From: Combretum micranthum
Lineage: Eukaryota; Streptophyta; Magnoliopsida; Myrtales; Combretaceae
DNA length: 64,000 nucleotides
Assembly: GCA_024138025.1 (NCBI GenBank)
Contig: JAMXBD010000394.1
Span: forward strand, 62,001 to 126,000
Direction: 5' to 3'
Under the pieces are notes generated by a model, which made no database searches, was not told where the DNA came from, and saw only the letters and a program-made list of their open reading frames with translations. The translations under genes were made by a program, and so were the position numbers. Below are positions 1-12,292 of the stretch, piece by piece (position 1 is the first letter of the stretch; every line of letters starts with the position of its first letter).

Positions 1-843
1 TTATATGAAAGGTATTCGAAATATATATATACATATATATATAATTGGTATTTATGTAATTTTTTTATGCAGGTATTATACAATTTATTAGTATTATTAC
101 ATAATTATGTTTGTCCAAATCAGCTTGTGAAAGCTGCCGCAAGAGCACGTCCGTCTTATTATTTAGTAAAATCAAAGTGAGGAAAATGACAGATACTTAA
201 CAGCACCTACCACTCGGAAAATGTTCCTTAGATGATAGGTGCCATCTATGATTGCTAAATGTTACTCATATTTATAAATAATGCTATTTGTAAAATTTTA
301 TTGAAAAAACTTATCCTCTATTTATATATTAAGCGTACGATCTTTAATAACAACAAAATAATTATTTTCTGAAATCATACATGAATAAATTCTTTTTATT
401 TTTTTAACAAACTGTTGTAATATGGTGTATAAACATGGGCATCATACTAACATGAATTAGGTTAATTATCTCTCTTTCTAAAAGTGGTTGGAAAAAAATG
501 AAGAAAATTAAAAATTAAAAAAAAAAAAAGAAAAGAAAAAATAACTGTTTCCAATCTAATAAGTTCTTAGTCCTTCTCCCACCAGTGCAGTCACGAGTTG
601 CCAGAACCACCCGTCTAAGTCAACTGTTCCATCTTCTTTTATGCTAAATGTAAGAATACCATACCTAATATAAATCTGCAAACTTTTTTTTTTTTTTTTA
701 ATTACTACTGCCTGGCCTTCTTCCAAATTCAATCTCCTCTTCAAACTTCTATCATCCAATTTATTACCATGTTGAATTAAGATAAAGCTTTCTACATAGA
801 CATTAATTAAAAAAAATAAAAATAAAATAAAATAAAAAAAGGA
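1..843. other. AT-rich 5' flank of the MYB gene
   Basis: No coding exon is recognisable. The stretch is AT-rich, with A- and T-runs (for example near 515-545 and 685-700) and short AT repeats near 26-45. It contains the presumed promoter of the MYB gene that starts at 844, but I see no convincing TATA box at the usual distance. The reverse-strand open frame at 556-900 is low-complexity shadow. Confidence 0.5.
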
Positions 844-1784
844 ATGAGGAGACCTTGCTGTGAGAAATAAATCAGGAACAAAGGAGCATGGTCCAAGCAA
901 GAAGACCAGAAACTAATCGATTACATAAATAAACACGGCCTAGGATGTTGGCGTACACTTCCTAAAGCTGCTGGCAATACGTGCATAGAAACATACATAT
1001 ACCTATACATGTATATATATTATAATTAAATGTATTGTTATGCTATAAACAATTCATTGAATGAATTACAGGCTTGCTTCGTTGTGGAAGAAGCTGTAGA
1101 CTGAGATGGATGAATTATCTAAGGCCAGACCTCAAAAGAGGCAACTTTGCTGAAGATGAAGAAGACCTCATTATCAAACTTCATGCACTCCTTGGCAACA
1201 GGTGGCTTTCCTCTACATTCCATTTCCTTCTCTCTTTCCACTTTCTTATACAGGACCTACAATTATGAGAGCATACTACTATCATGATTATTAACAAGAG
1301 TTTTATTTATTTATTTTTATTTTTTTTTTTTTTTGGGGGGGGATAGGTGGTCCTTAATAGCTGGAAGACTTCCAGGCCGAAGCGATAATGAAGTGCAAAA
1401 TTACTGGAACTCTCATTTGAGGAGAAAACTTATCAACATGGGTCTTGTTCCCAATAACCATGGGTTGATCCATGGTCTTTCTGGCTTCCACAAGGTGAAT
1501 GCCTCCTACAGCTCTTCTGCAAAATCATATGACCTCAAACCAAGCCTCAGCCCACCATTGGAATATCCCAATGACAGAAAAAGCCTCTGATGGCGGAGCT
1601 AGTTTTGAAAGGGAACCGAGTGGATTGCCCGATCTGAACCTCCATCTTACATGTAACATACAATCTTCATCTATAAAAAAAAATCGGGGAAGTCCAAAAT
1701 CCTCTTACTGTCCATATGTGCAAAGAATCCTAGGAAAATGGATGTGTATAGCTCCTTCTCTTCGACGCTACTTCCCTTAGATAA
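844..1784 (+). pseudogene. R2R3-MYB repressor (FaMYB1/MYBC2/MYB4-like), broken
   Basis: R2R3-MYB proteins bind DNA through two helix-turn-helix repeats; this clade represses flavonoid and phenylpropanoid genes. Exon 1 (844-973) starts MRRPCCEK and continues [17 protein letters not shown], the R2 repeat. Exon 2 (1072-1201) carries [19 protein letters not shown]. Exon 3 (from 1347) carries [28 protein letters not shown] and the C1-like region MGLVPNNHG. The EAR/C2 repression motif LPDLNLHL lies near 1627-1650 in a different frame from the start of exon 3. Three lesions are visible: codon 9 is TAA where the family usually has a Q or K codon; the intron-1 donor is GC, not GT; and a frame change lies between about 1500 and 1590, before the EAR motif, with a TGA at 1588-1590 in the exon-3 frame. 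Intron positions match the family. A GC-AG intron can be functional, but the stop and the frameshift argue for a pseudogene. Assembly error is the alternative for the frameshift. Confidence 0.85.
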
Positions 1785-4780
1785 CTACTTTTGGTTTAGC
1801 GAACTCAAATTAACCAATATTCTTGAAAGCCTTGGTATGTCTAGTTCTATTATCTGCTTATGAGGAAATTGCAAGAGAGATTACCAGCATATATGTGTAA
1901 ATCGATTCATATACCTCAACTTTGGCGAAATGGCTAAGCACCTAAAAATTATGATAACACTGTCAACTCCACGTAGCACATTTAGCCAATAGAATAACAC
2001 GTTTTTATTTATATTTAATCTCAATATTGTTAATCACGTGATTATTAACAACAGAACAATTTCTACCCATCTATATTTCATCCCACCTTGCCAAAGAAAC
2101 ATTAAGCCCAGTTTTTTTTTTTTTTGGATCAACTCCTTTCTAAACTTAATTTGCCCAATTGCATAATATAAATAGAAATGCTTGTTAGAATTTACAATGT
2201 GGGACATCATCACGTACGGTGTTATATTCTGTCTATATAAAACTAAGATGACAAGAGATGGAAGTGTAAAAGGACAAGTGCCCAGTTTTAGACACATGAA
2301 GACACTTGAAGCTTAATTACAAGGACACCATCTGCATCATGGAGACTGCGAGGATGTAGAAAGCTCCCACCTCTATTTTTCTATTCCAAAACAGAGTATA
2401 ATTGCTTTGATGATGATTATTCATTTCCTAAAATATATTTCGATCTCGAACTTTTAAATTTCGAATGGCAGGTGTCATTCCAGGTGAAATCGAAACAACT
2501 ACACGAAATTTTGCACTGGTGGTTGACTTAAACTCAAAGGGAAAGTCGCAAAGGGGAAATGAAGCTTTGACACAAATTCATCCTCCAGTTTTTTTACATT
2601 CATGAGATTTCGGTAGTTTATTATGCATATTTCTAAAGAAACCTGTTCCCCCTGGTCTTTTATGCTGTTAACTATATGATTAATGTTACATTACAGTGAC
2701 TAAGCAACTAGTGCGGTAAAGACAATCCTTGGATCACTGTGCTAACGACAATCACCTAATCAACACGAAAATTTCTTACGACGGGGCCGTATTCCAGGAC
2801 TCAAGACTCTGATAGCTGCTTATCAAGCCATGGCCAATAGTCTTCCTGAAGACAATTCCATATTATGTGGTTGGAACAAAGGGCTAGTCCTTTTCAAGAA
2901 GAAGAAATTGGGCACTCATGAAATTCATTTAAAGCATCTGTATCCCATTAAGTCACTAGTTGATTATAAACACCTGTATTTTTTGGGAACAGCTTTTCGA
3001 CATTTGCCAAGCCCTCAAGGAATAAGCTACAATTTCAATGTGATTCCTTGTTGAGAGGCGGTGGAGATTTTATTTATTTATTTATTCATTTCTTTCTTTT
3101 TTTGTGTTATGGTTCAAATCTAGCTCTACTCTTCTTGTCACATATTGGTGAATATTTTGGTAAAATGAATACTATACAATGAATGATAGACAAAGTAGCC
3201 TTGTCTCGATCACATTGTTAATTTTTCACCCGTTAGTCCTATTTATAATATGTAATTAGATATTATATCATTGAATACAAGGGAAACGCGGCCACAATGT
3301 GTGTTTAATTGGGTGATCGTTAGATGGGATTTTAACCTTTTTTTTTTTAATTCCGATAATTATAATAATAATAGTAACAACATGTTTAAATTCTAGTACA
3401 TTTTGTTTTTCTTTTTTGTCCAAGTCAACCGACTCGAGTCATCCGATTCAACCTGTTTCGACCATCTGGGTTGACTGGTTTAACTTGGTCCAACCACCCA
3501 AGTCAACCGGGTCAATCTGGTTCAATACAAATCCAGGTGAATTGAGTGGATCGGCCCATCTTTATAGCCAATTTTGATTGAACAGGGTCGAAACGGCTGG
3601 GCCAATTCGAGTCTGACAACAACAACAACAATAGTAATAATAATAATGGTTACCCAAATAATGATAATAATAAAATAAATAAGATTATTTTGTGATATGT
3701 GGCACATTAATGTCAGCTAACAGAGTTAATGATATTAGCCCAGGTAGCATTGGTGTACTTAAAAACTTCAATTGGATATGAAATTGACTAATTTGAGGTT
3801 TAGGTATTTATTGCACATTCCAACAAAGTAGAGGTACCAAAGTTGACATTAACTCATTATTATTTGGTGTAAGAAAATGCTTGTTTATGAGAATATTTAG
3901 ATAGACATTGTTTACATTGTGCTATAATATACACTAGAATTTTGATAAAATAATTGAGGCAATGTAACACAAGCAAAGGAAAGGTGTTTGCATTTTCCAC
4001 TAACCGGTATAGTACGATCTTCATATATTGTTTATAGGAAAAATTATACGGGGAGGCATTAACAATTGACAAATCACCATGTGAAACTTTAATCAACACC
4101 AAATCCAACCCCAATTTGCAGAACCCCCAAATCATATCGTTGGAAAGCCTTAAACCACATCCCATAGATAAACCCTATCAAGTGAATGAAAACCTCGATT
4201 GAACCATAAGCACAATACAAGGAGTGTGTCATATGGTGAGTCTCTATATTTTTTAGTTTAGATTTTTCCATTTCTGGTTTAATTTTTTTTAATTCGATTG
4301 AACCATACCTAACCGTTTGATAAAACCCTCAATAAGCAATTTAAAGAAATTTATTTTTAAAAAAAATTATAAGTTACCACCCTACTAAATCCAGGAAAAA
4401 TTATAACTTAGGATCAATAAATTGGTTAATCCTAACTTAGCTAGTAGTTTGTAAAGAAAAATGATTTAAAATCAATTTTTTAAAAACTAAAGCTTTTATA
4501 AATTAAGGGACTATTCATTAAAACCATATCGTTACCACCCTTAAATTCTTTAACCAAACTATCACTACTTTAGTATTCTAAAAAGTGTCGATATTAAGAT
4601 ATTTACAAGAGTGGCATTTATCAATCAAGGTAATATTTACATTTATATTGCATATATCCAATTTAATTTACAATGCTATATCATATAAATACTAAGTCAA
4701 TTAATATTTACAAAATGAGAGGGAAAAAAAGGCTCTTTTTTTTCATTTTCTAAGTCTCTCTATAGTTACCTACATATCTA
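1785..4780. other. Intergenic stretch with degenerate repeat pieces
   Basis: No gene is recognised. The stretch at about 1915-2000 (a purine-rich leader, then a text about taking values below a threshold length) and the one at 3720-3860 look like decayed MITE or LTR fragments. 3424-3606 contains repeated GTCAACC/GGTTGAC-type motifs like the termini of the hAT-type MITE at 15177-15698, and may be an older relative, without a clear target duplication. An open frame at 2830-3054 has no recognised similarity. Confidence 0.4.
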
Positions 4781-7700
4781 CTAATTAAGATTAGACATCA
4801 TGTAGTTCTTTTTGAAAAGTTTACTATGTTGGTCAATTTTAATTTAAAAACACTTTAAGCTTGTTGAATTTTTATAATTTTTGACAAAAGATTTTATTTT
4901 TGGTGATATCAATCCTATTGAGCTAGCAATTTCATTTTTATTTTGGAATAGTATTTTTCTAAGTGTCCAAAATTTATTTGAAGTTCTTTATGTTCTATTG
5001 CTACTAAAAGCTTGTAATGAGTTTATCTAGATTTTGAAAAAGATTTGTTAAGATAGACTCCCAAAATTCATATCCTAAGTGATAAAAGTTTATTTTTGAA
5101 AGGAGTTCTCATCTTCCTTTATTTAAGAAAATCCCCTCTTTATCTTTGTTGAGACAATATCAATACACTCATGCATGAACATGAATATGTAGTTATGACA
5201 AATAAAACAATATATCATAACAAGATAAGATATATATATATATATATATATATATGAAGTAATAATAGCATAATATTAATATTAAGTATTGGAAACCTTA
5301 GCTTCATCAAGGTAACTCGATCATTGGGAGCCTTAGCTTCATCAAGGCAACCCAAGACTAAAAATACTAATCCAAAAGAAAAGAAAAATCAATAATAAGA
5401 GCAAGTTAGAGAATGTTAGTGAGCATTAGGCTCTAAAAATATATAGATATACATATACATAATAATATATAGAATTAGATTCGAAGCATAATTCAACAAT
5501 AATAACATTAACAACAACTTATATGATCATAATAACAAGAGAATAAATTTGGAATTTCTTGGCATGTGCAAGAATAAAACATGAATATGTTATTACTTCT
5601 ACAACTCATATGAGTTTCAAGAAACAACACTATAGTCATGCTAAGTTATATGACATGGGTAAATAAATAGTGGTAGAAGTCTATCTAAAGTGTTTTTGTG
5701 GTAGGAAGAAGACATTGAATGTAGGTTTATGTGGTTAGTGACATGTAGTAGATAGTTTGTGTATAGAGGAGGATTTTTGTGAGGAATTTGTGAAAGAGAT
5801 TTTTTTGTAGTGAAGAATTTTGTGGAGAGTTTATGGAGTGAATTTGGGAGAGGTTTGTTATGTGAAATGAAAGTGTGAAAAAAGTGGAGGGAGATGGGGT
5901 ATTTATAATTGAAGATGGAGGAAAATTAGATGCAAGAAAATAAATTGAAAAAAAATAATTGATGGAAGAGAGAGAGCGATGGTGTCGGCTCCTTGAGAGA
6001 GAGAGGGAGAAAATTATTTTATTTGTTGTTTTGTAATAAAATGTAATTAAGATGTGAAGTATGATTGATGTGAATGTGTATTAGAAATGAAAAAAAGTAG
6101 AAAATAGGTATATATGTAGTAAGAATAGGTTAAAAAGTAAAGTAGAGATAGATGAATAGTAATGAATAGTTATATAAGACAATAAATAGCAAACAAGACT
6201 AATAATGTACCGGCAGTAAAGAAAATACGCGTATAAATGTGATATCTGTTATTTTTAACTATCAAAAAATTACAAAACTGATATTTTTGGAATCCTTGTA
6301 TTATTTCGGACCTAACGATGTTATCGAAATATTTTTACTATTCCAAGCCCTGTGACATGCTTTTCGAGAGATGATCCCGTTTGGATCCGAAATACACTAA
6401 AAATTAGCAAATCTAATATTTTTCGGCTTTCTTACATTATTACCAACCATTATCCATAATTATTTATATTCTGTTATTTAGGGCTAAAGAACATGGGATT
6501 ACTAGATCTAAACTCTAGGGTATGCTCTAGTCTTTTATTGATTTTTAGGATTTTCGATTAACTTTTAATTTTAAGATTAAGCTTACAATTAATCAAAATT
6601 TCAAGGGTTTAGAGTTACCATACCCAAATGGCATTTTATGATGAAAAAAACCTTAAAAATAGACAAATCTTTTCGAGTAAATAGAAAACGACATATAATA
6701 TGAGAATTCTGAGTTTAAATGAGCAAGTTATGGCCATTTTAAGTTGGAATTTCATTCCACGTGATTTTTTATGAATATAATGAAATAGAATTAGAAAGTT
6801 TAAGCAAAACTTCTACGAAATACTCATCCCGGGTATTTCTTTTGTCTAAGTAACGAGGAATACGTGATTTCCCTAATTGAGGATTGCTACAACTAAGAAT
6901 ATTGCGATATGGATGAGTGAGTTTTCTTTTACGTTTTATGTATTCGCACATGTGCTTGTAAAATAGAGCACTAGACATTAGAGAAAGATAAAAATTGATA
7001 TGCATGTGGGTTATTATAGGTACTATGTATATGATTCATTATGTGTGATCAATAGATGATAAGCATATCGAAGCTCAACTGGTTGATTAATATAAATTGT
7101 CTCTATGTATATTATTATGTGTATGCAAATATTGATTGATCACCTTAAATGAATTAATGTCAAATTGGGAATTTCTTATAACTAAATTGCTCATGCATAT
7201 CACTTAGAATATCATCTTTGCATTTGCTACTACTCCTCAGCGTAGGACCGGAAAGGCAAATTGCCTAGCTACATCTTGAGGAATTAGGACGTTCGAAGAA
7301 TACGACCTCATATTGTAGCTAAGCCGGATCAATTACTTTTGGTAAGGAAAGCCCGAGAACTAGTAATATGGTTCATTGGAACCCCAAGACACACGCAAAA
7401 TTTCAAGTTGTTGGTGACCCATTCAAATAATTCCCTAACTACCGTATGGAGGGGTAAATCCATTTTACATATGAAACCGGATAGTCATATATATTGTTTG
7501 ATCATATGGTTGTTGCATTTCATATGCTTACTTAATGGACTTGTTTGATTGCTTTTTTATGAGTATATTTTGCATAAGGAATATCTCACTAAGCTAGTTA
7601 TGCTTATTCCCTAATAGATTTTTGATGTTGCAGGATTATTGTTTTTGTGCCTGAGACCACCATGATCGTCCAGGTATAATCTATGTTTTTGGAGAGCTTT

Positions 7701-8036
7701 TGGAGAATTCTATTTGAAGACTTTAGATTATATTTCCTTTAGAAATCTTTTATTTTTAGTTATTTGATTTATTAAGACTATCTTATTATGGAGGTTTATC
7801 AGGGTAATGCCTCATAGAAGTTATAAGACCTTATATTTTGATGAATCATGATAGTATTGCTTTGATTGTTCCACTGCCATTATCTTAAAATGCATAACTC
7901 TATTGGCCTCCCTTTGTTGTGAATGTATGCCTTGTACCAATATGAAAGCTTCCAAGTGACTAAGGTAGTCATTCTTAAGTTTTAATATTGTGTACGGCAG
8001 GCTGTCACATTTAGGGTACCCATTGGGCCGTGATGG
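4780..8036 (+). mobile_element. Diverged Ty3-type LTR relic
   Basis: The right end, near 7998-8036, has the series CTGTCAC...TTAGGGTACCC...GGGCCGTGA, matching the end of the intact LTR at 54200-54231. Further left, the phrase CAAGTTATGGCCATTTTAA (about 6724-6742) matches 52970-52988 in the intact LTR, and a segment near 7200-7470 is also related. 5150-6480 is also similar in the same orientation to 17740-19030. I infer an old long LTR of the same broad family. The left edge is approximate and no internal coding region is attached. Confidence 0.55.
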
Positions 8037-9255
8037 AGGAGCTGCTGGATTATTAAAGTAAAGGATGAAATTTTAACTTTGATGGAAGTTTTTTCAATGA
8101 GAAGCCTTACTAGTTTTTTTTTTTCTTTCACTCACAGTTTGTGGCCCCTTAAGATTAAAGAAGCTCTAATACCACTATTGATAGAATCCAAAGAAGGGAA
8201 AAGAAAATTCTGGAGCTTACATTTCACTTCATTACATCTGCTTTTATAGAAAATTTATAAAAATAGTTAACAGTAGACTAACTACTCCTAATAAACAACT
8301 AAAATTAAGCATGGACACAAGCATGGTTGGCCATAACCTTTAGCTAAATTTATGTTGAGATCATGCTCAGCCATCCATTTATACATCCAGAAGTTTCACA
8401 AATAACAAAAACATCATAAAAAACATGCTAGAGTCACAGCAAAATGTGTCTTAGCTTTCATTATAAACATTTCTACACCTATAGGTCACTTGACTGGCAT
8501 GGGATAGCAATGATGTTGAGGCATTTTTATTAGCCATAAGTCAACCCATGGCAAGACTCCGATCTAGTATTGGGTACTTTCTTGGTCTTCTCTATTGGGC
8601 CTTGCCTCCTCTTTGCCATTCAAACATCGTTCAAGATGCCATCTCTCTCTCTCTCGCTCTCTCTCTTTCTCTCGCTAAATACATCTTCTTCCACCATTCT
8701 TTAATATATGTACATATATAAAATGCATGCAATGGGATAACCTTGATCTCTTTTTTTCTTTTGTATTCCTTTTAATTTCTTTCTCGGCATTAATGCAATA
8801 TGAGATATTATTTGTTGATTTTTGCAGATGTTAGCTTACATCATCACAGTCGTTGTGGTTATTCTTTCATCTTGGAATACTTAATTGTAAGCTTTTCTCC
8901 CTTGTTTTTTATTCAAATTTGATGCTTATAGATGTCTTTGACCACACACAAGTGGTCTTTGCTAATTTGATAGGAAAATCACTCATCCTTTGACATAAAT
9001 ATACAATTTTCCTTTAGATTAATTAATTCCTTCCATTCTCTTTGCTTTGCAGATGTTATCTAATATTTGACCTTACATTTAGTTCATTTAAGTGATAACA
9101 CAATATCATATGCTAATGGTGAAGAAGGTGAAGGATTGCTAAATTTGAAGCATTGAAGGTGCCAAGCAGGAGAATAGTAGGAATAACCAATCTAACCAAT
9201 TGCCAAACACTAAAGCTGCTAAGCAGAGAGTGGTGAAGAGTAATCTCCTTGACTT
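8037..9255. other. Intergenic, with CT microsatellite
   Basis: No gene is seen. A CT-rich microsatellite occupies about 8641-8681. The rest is AT-rich sequence of unknown origin. Confidence 0.5.
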
Positions 9256-10006
9256 AGGGTTTGTGGATCCAAATTCTGATTCATGTAATTTCAATTAGAC
9301 ATTTATTTTTATTGCATGGGTATTTGTATTCAATAGTGTGAGTTTAATGAGTGAGCCTAATTAGGTGGTGCATATTAGATTCACACCTGATATTCATTAA
9401 ATGAGTCTCAAAGGAGATTTTAATGAATAAGACCTAAAGTTATTGATGAAGTTTATCATAGTTAGGTCGAGAGAGTAACTGTGAAACTTTATGTTACTTG
9501 TTTTTAAACACCAAACTAGGTTTTCAAACAACAAATCTTGAACTTTATGTAGATTTAAGGCCATTGATAGTTAGCTCAAGAGAGTAACAGTCTTGCTATA
9601 ATTCAAGAATTACTGAGCTCAAGAGAGGATGTAGTTTACACTTGTGAATCTGATGGTGCAAATACATCAGCAAACACTCAATTGAGTTTGAATCAAAATC
9701 ACATGATAAAGAGTTGGTGAAGCAATCCCTAAGTTTCTCTTGCATAGTTACAAATAGATCTTTATTTTGCCCTGAAAATTACCTATAAATAGTTTAACCG
9801 AGCATAACTTCTTTGTTTTTCATCATGATCTTCTAAATTTTCTTTGGCTAAATAGTGGAAGATGAGTAAATAAGATAGTTTTTACCATTCCCTTAGGATC
9901 GACCTAATATTTTTTATGCTACTTCGATAGGTGCGCTTGCATAAGTGTTGGTAATTGCTAATCGAAGTTGAATAGAACATTTATAAATTTTGAAAACTTC
10001 AACTTC
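9256..10006. repeat. Left arm of a 0.75-kb inverted repeat
   Basis: This segment is a diverged reverse complement of 11558-12292. Matching landmarks include the GGGTTTGTGGATCCAAATTC region (left, near 9257) against GAATTTGGATTCACAAACCC (right, near 12270), and the TTGAAAACTTCAACTTCG end (left, about 9990) against the GAACTTGAAGTTTTCAAAA start (right, about 11559). I read this as two oppositely oriented pieces of the same retrotransposon family. Edges are approximate. Confidence 0.65.
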
Positions 10007-10286
10007 GTGTCCTTAAAACGGATTCAATTAAATTGAAAATACCAAGGATCACACAAAACCGCATATCCTTTACATTTTCTTAGTTTTATTTGTGAAAACC
10101 TTAAAAAGATCAAAGAATCCTAATTCCTAAAAGGAAGAAATTTCTAAACCCCTTAGATCACAATCACTGTGGTGCAGAAATTTTTAAACAAATACTTCCT
10201 ACCTACCTACCGAGACCATCAAATTAAGGTATGATTTTGCCTCTCACTCTCAACATGAATTGATGACTCTCTATGGTACGGAGGGG

Positions 10287-10621
10287 AGATTCAAAGAACT
10301 TTTGAGGAAGTGTCCACACTACCGTTTTCCTCCATAGCTCTAGGTTTAAACCTTTTACAACGGTTTGAACTACACTACACACCAAATGATTGATTCAACT
10401 ACTGGTGGGAGCTTGAATAGCAAAAAGCAAGAGGAATGCATGAATCTTTTTGAGGAGATGGCCACCAACAATTACCGGTAGTCAAATTCGTGAAGTAAGT
10501 AAGAAGTTGCTGGTGTTTATGATGTTGATTTTGCTGCCTCTATTACTGCTCAATTTGAGGCTTTGATTAAGAACATTGATGGGTTGACACTAGCAACCCA
10601 ATTTTGTCGACTATGTTGCTA
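10287..10621 (+). pseudogene. Athila-like Ty3 gag relic
   Basis: Translating from 10287 gives RFKELLRKCPHY, then after three stop codons TFYNGLN, then MIDSTTGGSLNSKK, then ECMNLFEEMATNNY and, after a frame change, AGVYDVDFAASITAQFEAL. These are the typical conserved phrases of the Athila/Tat-clade gag C-terminal half (aggregated forms: GLNPxTRxxIDAAAGGSL, ELLEEMAxNNYQW, AGVYExDAITAL). At least three in-frame stops (near 10333-10350) and one frame change show that it is dead. It lies between the two arms of the inverted repeat. Identification rests on motif memory rather than a search. Confidence 0.75.
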
Positions 10622-11557
10622 ATATTGCAAGTTCGAGCAATTAAAGCAAGTAAACTATCTTGCAACCCAACAAGGCAAAAAAAACAACCCCTATAGCAAT
10701 ACAAGCTAAGCAAGCTAAGTAAATTGATCATTACAAAATATGACACTAAAGCTATCAGGTGTAGTGAGAGTGGAATGGGCACATAGAACACTCATCAAAT
10801 GGGAAGTCCACTTAGTGTATTTGGATGTAACTTATGTGTTTTTGCTAGATGAAGACTCAGATGAGTTCTTCAATGCTAAACCTTCTCAAGGTCCAAAGAA
10901 AGCTGATGGAAAGGATGATGTGATATATTGATTATTCCAATGATGATAGTTTCTTTTGACGTACTTTGTTAACATTGATTGCTCCATTTATCATTCAAAG
11001 TAATGTAAGCATTTAACAAATTGTTACCAGTGTGGTAAACTGTTATAAGTTTATTTAAGACATTTATTCTAGCTATTTTAGTATAAGGTTTAAACAAGTG
11101 GATTTATTACCATTTGCTCTTATTATCCATTCACTTCTCTGAATAAGAAACTGTAACAAAATTTCTAATACTATTGAATGAAAGAGAGTAATAAAAAAAT
11201 TTTCATTTGTTAATTTTATATTGAAATGAAGGTATTGTCGAAAAGAATTAATTTTATTTATATGTTTTAGTAATGAATGACTATTCAATAGTTTTTATAA
11301 CAGGGATTCATATCAAATCGCTATTGTGCGCTCAAATAAATAGCACAAAACTCTTTATAAGGAATAAAATTATAATTAAATTATATGGAATCACTATTCA
11401 CTTAAATAAACGCCATAAAAAAATCTTCAAAAGGAATAAAATTGTAATTGAATTATTATTACAACTAAGTGAATAAGTAGTTATTTTTGTTTTTTTAAAT
11501 TGAAAGGTGGCTGGTTCATTGGGTATGGTTATAAAAATCACATTTTTAAAAGAAAAC

Positions 11558-12292
11558 GAACTTGAAGTTTTCAAAATTTATAAAACTAAACAATTCTATC
11601 CAACTTTGATTAGCAACTGCCAACATTAAGCAAATACAACCTACTGAAGTAGCATATAATGAATTAGGTCATATTCCAAGGGAATGGTGGCATCTACCAT
11701 ACTCACATTTCATCTAATATCTAGCTAAAGAAAAACTTAGAAAAACATAATGAAAACAAAAGTATGTTAATGTTAATGATATTCACAAATGTTCTTAGGG
11801 CAAAATTAGGGATTGGTTTAAACAATGCAAGGTGACAACTCAGGATTTGCTTCACCAACTCCTTATCATGTGATTTCTTAACGAAACTTAAAGAGAGATG
11901 TATGTTAGGGAAGTTGCACTATCGGATTCACTTTGGTAAACTAAAGCCTTTGTTAATGTCAGTAGTTCTAGATCTAGATGCTAGATCCGCATAAAGCTTA
12001 AGAATCATTTGTTTTTAAAATCAACTTAGTGAATTTCAAAACAAGTGACAGAAAGTTTCACCAACCCTCTCTCAAGACAATTTAGGATCAACTCCATCAG
12101 TAGTCACAAATCTATTTAGAAGAATGACCTCTTAGCCTATTCAATTGAAATCAAATGTGAATCTAATAGGTGCACCATGCAATTAGACCCACAAAGATAA
12201 AATTAAGCTAGTAATTATAAATTCCCAATCAATATTTAATTGAAAGCACATTTGAAATCACATTTCTTAGAATTTGGATTCACAAACCCTAA
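11558..12292. repeat. Right arm of the 0.75-kb inverted repeat
   Basis: This is the reverse-complement partner of 9256-10006 (see that entry). The stem would enclose about 1.55 kb including the Athila-like gag relic. The arms differ at many positions, so this is an old structure. Confidence 0.65.

Noticed and set aside
2830..3054. 74-residue open frame with a Lys-rich stretch
   Set aside because: No recognised family, no splice context and no support beyond being open; left as unassigned.
10740..10931. 63-residue open frame after the gag relic
   Set aside because: Not recognisable and in a decayed retrotransposon region.
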